Source of the DNA: Deltaproteobacteria bacterium
GTDB taxonomy: Bacteria > Desulfobacterota > Desulfobacteria > Desulfobacterales > ETH-SRB1
Assembly: GCA_030627405.1 (NCBI GenBank)
Contig: DAOUSD010000046.1
Span: forward strand, 1 to 8,906
DNA length: 8,906 nt
Direction of reading: 5' to 3'
Each line of letters opens with the position of its first letter. Positions within the stretch are counted from its first letter, which is position 1. Below, in pieces: positions 6,217 to 8,906 of the stretch. Below the pieces are notes generated by a model. That model was not told the origin of the DNA. It made no database searches and saw nothing but the letters and a program-made list of their open reading frames with translations. A program made the translations under genes and the position numbers.

Positions 6217-7029
6217 ATGAGTTGCAACGTTTTTGCCAATAATAATGAAATTGCCTGCAAGAAGGGGAGCAACAAAGTCATCGCGGAGTTTCCCGATGTC
6301 TGCCTGAGTCCGCCATCTCCTCCGGCGGGGCCTGTGCCCGTGCCTTACCCCAATACTTCATTTTCGAAGGATATGAAGAATGGGAGCAAGACCATCAAGA
6401 TTAAGGGCGGGGAGGTCATGCTCAAGGACCAATCTTTCTACAAGACCTCTCCGCTCGGCAATGAAGCAGCTACCAAGAGTTTTGGTGCCAACGTCATCAC
6501 GCATACTATCACCGGCAAAACGTACTTTGTGGCTTGGTCCATGGATGTCAAGTTTGAAGGCAAAAACGTTGATCGCCATATGGACATGACGACATCCAAC
6601 CATAACTCTCCTCCGGGTGGCACTGGGCCAACTGGCATGAGCGCAGGTTCTACTAGTCTGATCCGTAAGTGGCCGGAACAGACGTGTGATGGCCCTCGGC
6701 GTGAACAGATCAAAAAGCAAAAAGATAAGGCGTGCAATGAGCTTCCTGGCGGATCGATGAGTCCCAGTAAGGTGAGTCCGAAAAAGCTCGCGAAGATAAA
6801 GTGTTCCGTAATTATAGCCCGAATAAAGAAACAACAAAAGTGTTTGCGTATGCGACTAAAAATGCAGAAAGAGTGCTTCAATAAAGGGCCTGATCAGACA
6901 GATCCTGATCAGGTAGAAAGAGACAGAGTACACAAGGTGGCAATTAAGGACGCTAGGAATGGCATAAAACGTTCCAAAGCCTTGGCAAATGTTAACTGCG
7001 CAGCACGTGCACCTACGAGGGATATATAA
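6217..7029 (+). CDS. DUF4150 PAAR-like tip protein with basic C-terminal extension (candidate T6SS effector)
   Basis: A 270-residue protein. Residues 1 to about 130 are a DUF4150 PAAR-like domain, which sharpens the VgrG tip: FPDVCLSPPSPPAGPVPVPY with PN, then KIKGGEVMLKDQSFYKTS, GNEAATKSFGANVITHTITG and FVAWSMDVKFEGKNVDRHMD. A Pro/Gly linker follows (132-146). The remainder, about 150-270, is strongly basic and has six Cys (157, 173, 196, 209, 220, 261). Its pattern CLRMRLKMQKECFNKGPDQ, then HKVAIKDARNGI and a final NC, resembles C-terminal modules I recall from other PAAR-type polymorphic toxins. No GHH/HNH or other catalytic motif is visible, so the activity is unknown. A clear GGAG ribosome site lies 8 nt before the ATG. 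The ankyrin gene begins 3 nt after the stop, suggesting an effector-immunity pair. DUF4150 assignment is strong, toxin role moderate. Confidence 0.88.
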   Translation: MSCNVFANNNEIACKKGSNKVIAEFPDVCLSPPSPPAGPVPVPYPNTSFSKDMKNGSKTIKIKGGEVMLKDQSFYKTSPLGNEAATKSFGANVITHTITGKTYFVAWSMDVKFEGKNVDRHMDMTTSNHNSPPGGTGPTGMSAGSTSLIRKWPEQTCDGPRREQIKKQKDKACNELPGGSMSPSKVSPKKLAKIKCSVIIARIKKQQKCLRMRLKMQKECFNKGPDQTDPDQVERDRVHKVAIKDARNGIKRSKALANVNCAARAPTRDI

Positions 7030-7032
7030 ATT

Positions 7033-7698
7033 ATGTCAGCCGATTTATTCCAAGCTATCGAACAACATGACTTGAAATGCGTTGCGAAGCTGCTTTCACA
7101 AGGCACGAATCCAAACGCAAACCAAGCACAATGGCCAAGGTATACCGCTCTCCATGCAGCCATTGAAGAGCTTGAGTACGGTGGCCCAATCGAGATTTTG
7201 TCCCTCCTGCTCGAACATGGCGCCGACGTTAACGGGTGGGATGCCGACCATGACGCAACGCCCCTGCTCATGGCAGTATTTCGCGGCCAACAGGAGGCGA
7301 TACAATTGCTCCTTGACGCGGGCGCCGACCCTAATGTGCGGGGCAGCGAGGGAGACTCGCCTCTCCGGTGGTGCGTGGAAAAACAAGATCGCGAAATGGT
7401 GGAACTACTTCTGCGCTTTGGTGCTGATAAAACGATCAACGAAATTGGTGCGCCTTGCGGATTGACAGCGCTCGGCATTGCCGTCGAACATTTCGACATC
7501 CCAATGATAGAACTCCTGCTCCAAAACGGCGCTAATCCGAAAATCCTCGATGAAGACTTTGGATCCGCTCTGGAGCACTTGCCTCCGCGTGAAGAGTGTG
7601 GTCCGCAGGAGTGGGACAGGGCGATGGAGTTGCTCTCGCGTCAGGGTGAATTTTTTCTATCAACAAGAAATAAAAAATACAATAAGTTGAACAAATAG
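7033..7698 (+). CDS. Ankyrin-repeat protein, candidate immunity protein
   Basis: A 221-residue protein built of about five ankyrin repeats, a protein-binding solenoid. Recognisable units are LFQAIEQHDLKCVAKLLSQG (5-24), TALHAAI...LLLEHGADVN (38-67), TPLLMAV...LLLDAGADPN (76-101), SPLRWCV...LLLRFGADK (109-133) and TALGIAV...LLLQNGANPK (145-170). A degenerate repeat and a Lys/Asn-rich tail follow. No signal peptide is visible, so it should stay in the cytoplasm. The start is 3 nt after the stop of the PAAR-like gene, leaving little room for a separate ribosome site, so translation is probably coupled. Small ankyrin proteins are common immunity partners in polymorphic-toxin loci. Binding to the C-terminal part of the upstream protein is the obvious hypothesis but is not shown by sequence alone. 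Confidence 0.88.
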   Translation: MSADLFQAIEQHDLKCVAKLLSQGTNPNANQAQWPRYTALHAAIEELEYGGPIEILSLLLEHGADVNGWDADHDATPLLMAVFRGQQEAIQLLLDAGADPNVRGSEGDSPLRWCVEKQDREMVELLLRFGADKTINEIGAPCGLTALGIAVEHFDIPMIELLLQNGANPKILDEDFGSALEHLPPREECGPQEWDRAMELLSRQGEFFLSTRNKKYNKLNK

Positions 7699-8001
7699 CT
7701 GGTCAAGACCTCAATAATAGAAATAGGTGTCAAAGCTTGAATTGTGAATTAGAATTGACCTTGATAGGGACGGAGCCTGGGACGTCCATTGGAATATTGG
7801 TTAACAAGTGATTTGGATTAAGCTATGAACTCTTATGCTAAGAAATGTCCGCATAAACGACCCTGGCATCTTAAATTATATAATAATAAGGGGGAATCAA
7901 AAGTCAAAAAATATTTTATGATAACAGCGACCTGGATAATTTATTAAAAAGCCTGGCAGGGTTCAAAGACATGGCTGTACATACAATAAGTGGAGAACTT
8001 G

Positions 8002-8029
8002 TGGGATATGGGGTCTGGGATATGGGGTC
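8002..8029 (+). repeat. 14-bp tandem direct repeat, two copies
   Basis: TGGGATATGGGGTC occurs at 8002-8015 and again, exactly, at 8016-8029. It lies about 60 nt upstream of the REP-associated transposase gene, where repeat sequences recognised by such enzymes are often found. Confidence 0.85.
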
Positions 8030-8053
8030 AAACCTTGATTATTATAATAAAGC

Positions 8054-8080
8054 TTGACAACTCAAAAAAGACTTTATAAA
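8054..8080 (+). promoter_or_regulatory. Possible promoter of the REP-associated transposase
   Basis: A perfect TTGACA (8054-8059) is followed after 15 nt by TATAAA (8075-8080), a shorter spacer than the usual 17. The predicted transcript would begin almost at the ATG (8090), and no Shine-Dalgarno sequence is visible, so translation would be near-leaderless if this is correct. The 12-bp palindrome at 8039-8050 lies just upstream and could be an operator. Confidence 0.3.
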
Positions 8081-8089
8081 TTTTAGTAT

Positions 8090-8906
8090 ATGGCGCGACA
8101 ACTAAGAATAGAATTTGAAGAAGCATATTATCATGTCCTTTCACGAGGAAATAATCAGAGCAACATATTTCACAGTGATGAGGATCGACAGGATTTTTTA
8201 TACATCCTGGCAGATATGTCAGAAAGGTTTGAGGTTGAAATTTATGCTTATGCTTTGATGGACACGCATTATCATCTCCTGCTGCAGACAATGAGACCCA
8301 ATCTTTCAAAGAGCATGCAATGGCTGGGAACACGATACACCCGACGTTTTAATCTGAGGAATTTGCAAAGCGGCCATCTGTTTCAAGGACGGTTTAAGAG
8401 TATAATTGTTGAAAATGATGCTTACTTGCTGAGACTCTCATGTTATATACATCGCAATCCATTGAGGGCGGGAGTTGTAGACCGTTTGGTGGACTATAAA
8501 TGGAGTAGTTACCGGTTTTATGCCTATAAGAAGAAGCCGCCTGAGTGGTTGAAAACCGGTCCTGTCTTTTCACAGGTACGTGCAATAAAAGATAGGCAGA
8601 AAGCTTACCGCAACAAAGTTCAGAGGTATTCCGATGAAAAAGAGAGTCTATGGGAAGATGTTAAATTTGGTTTGATTTACGGTTCCCTGGAGTTCCTGGA
8701 ATATATCAAGGAGACATACTTATCATCAAACAAAAACGGAGAGCTGCCGCAATTAAATCAACTTTTAAAAGATGAGGATCAACAGGCGCTAATTGAAAAA
8801 GCCGCCAGGCTGCTTGATTGTGATATTGATTTTTTTAGAGAGTCCAAACGACTTTTAGGGAATAACCGTGATAAGCGAGATGCCATTTTATATTTTTTAT
8901 GGAAGA
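8090..8906 (+). CDS. rayT: REP-associated tyrosine transposase (RAYT, Y1/HUH family), 3' end outside the window
   Basis: The open frame runs from ATG 8090 to the window edge (272 codons visible, no stop). The HUH-type single-strand nuclease domain spans about 1-145. It starts MARQLRIEFEEAYYHVLSRG, has the metal-binding HxH in ALMDTHYHLLLQ (H60, H62), the conserved GHLFQGRFKS (95-104), and the catalytic Tyr in SCYIHRNPLRAG (Y119), ending in YKWSSYRFY. All catalytic residues are present. RAYTs are related to IS200/IS605 transposases and nick single-stranded REP-type palindromes. They are usually single-copy, domesticated genes and not part of a full insertion sequence. The C-terminal part (about 190-272) looks helical and may bind DNA. 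The 14-bp tandem repeat upstream may belong to its target sequences. It is not functionally tied to the T6SS genes. Confidence 0.93.
   Translation, partial: MARQLRIEFEEAYYHVLSRGNNQSNIFHSDEDRQDFLYILADMSERFEVEIYAYALMDTHYHLLLQTMRPNLSKSMQWLGTRYTRRFNLRNLQSGHLFQGRFKSIIVENDAYLLRLSCYIHRNPLRAGVVDRLVDYKWSSYRFYAYKKKPPEWLKTGPVFSQVRAIKDRQKAYRNKVQRYSDEKESLWEDVKFGLIYGSLEFLEYIKETYLSSNKNGELPQLNQLLKDEDQQALIEKAARLLDCDIDFFRESKRLLGNNRDKRDAILYFLWK

Larger units (their letters stand above)
7699..8089. other. 391-bp AT-rich gap with short repeats, no convincing gene
   Basis: This is the longest gap in the window. It holds GGTGTCAAAGCTTGA (7726-7740), which matches GGGGTCAAACCTTGA (8024-8038) at 13 of 15 positions, a 14-bp tandem duplication (8002-8029), a 12-bp palindrome TTATTATAATAA (8039-8050), and promoter-like hexamers before the transposase gene. 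An open frame from 7890 to 8057 (55 codons plus stop) reads like protein in its first part (KIFYDNSDLDNLLKSLAGF) but has no good start and runs through the tandem repeat. A 40-codon ORF from ATG 7825 looks random. No rho-independent terminator is evident after the ankyrin gene. Confidence 0.6.

Noticed and set aside
7700..7711. Short GGTC-AA-GACC hairpin after the ankyrin gene as a terminator
   Set aside because: The stem is only 4 bp and is not followed by a T-run.
8002..8029. CRISPR-like repeats
   Set aside because: Only two copies, directly abutting, 14 bp long and without spacers.

Overview
The window is an accessory, type VI secretion (T6SS) 'spike and cargo' locus. Every gene that can be supported reads on the + strand. 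Base composition is moderate with AT-rich gaps. The mix of a VgrG island, toxin-antitoxin pairs, miniature inverted-repeat elements and a REP-type tyrosine transposase points to a Gram-negative bacterium. A Desulfobacterota-like (deltaproteobacterial) host is my best guess, but this is inference from gene style and not proven by any marker gene.

Layout. (1) Positions 1-2390 hold a VgrG spike protein whose 5' end lies outside the window, then a small DUF6484-type protein that repeats the strand module found at the VgrG C-terminus. (2) Positions 2414-3822 are a toxin-antitoxin island. It has an intact HTH-antitoxin/PIN-toxin (VapC-like) pair and a hicB-hicA pair whose toxin gene hicA is frameshifted. 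A 174-bp MITE-like element (3207-3380), flanked by perfect 8-bp direct repeats, sits directly in front of hicB. (3) Positions 3932-7698 resume the T6SS cargo module: a DUF2169 protein (the family of effector-loading accessory proteins), a beta-ketoacyl-synthase-fold protein that has lost its catalytic residues, a DUF4150 PAAR-like protein with a basic, Cys-containing C-terminal extension (candidate effector), and an ankyrin-repeat protein 3 nt downstream (candidate immunity protein). A second, more diverged inverted-repeat element (about 4954-5080) lies between the DUF2169 and KS-like genes. (4) Positions 7699-8089 are non-coding or remnant sequence with short repeats. They lead into a REP-associated tyrosine transposase (8090 to the right edge, cut by the window).

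Likely joint function: the PAAR-like protein caps the VgrG trimer, DUF2169 and possibly the KS-like protein help load it, the C-terminal region of the PAAR-like protein acts on the target cell, and the ankyrin protein protects the producer. The toxin-antitoxin genes and repeat elements appear to have been inserted into this module and are partly decaying. Effector and immunity roles are inferred from gene order and domain type, not from a recognised catalytic motif.
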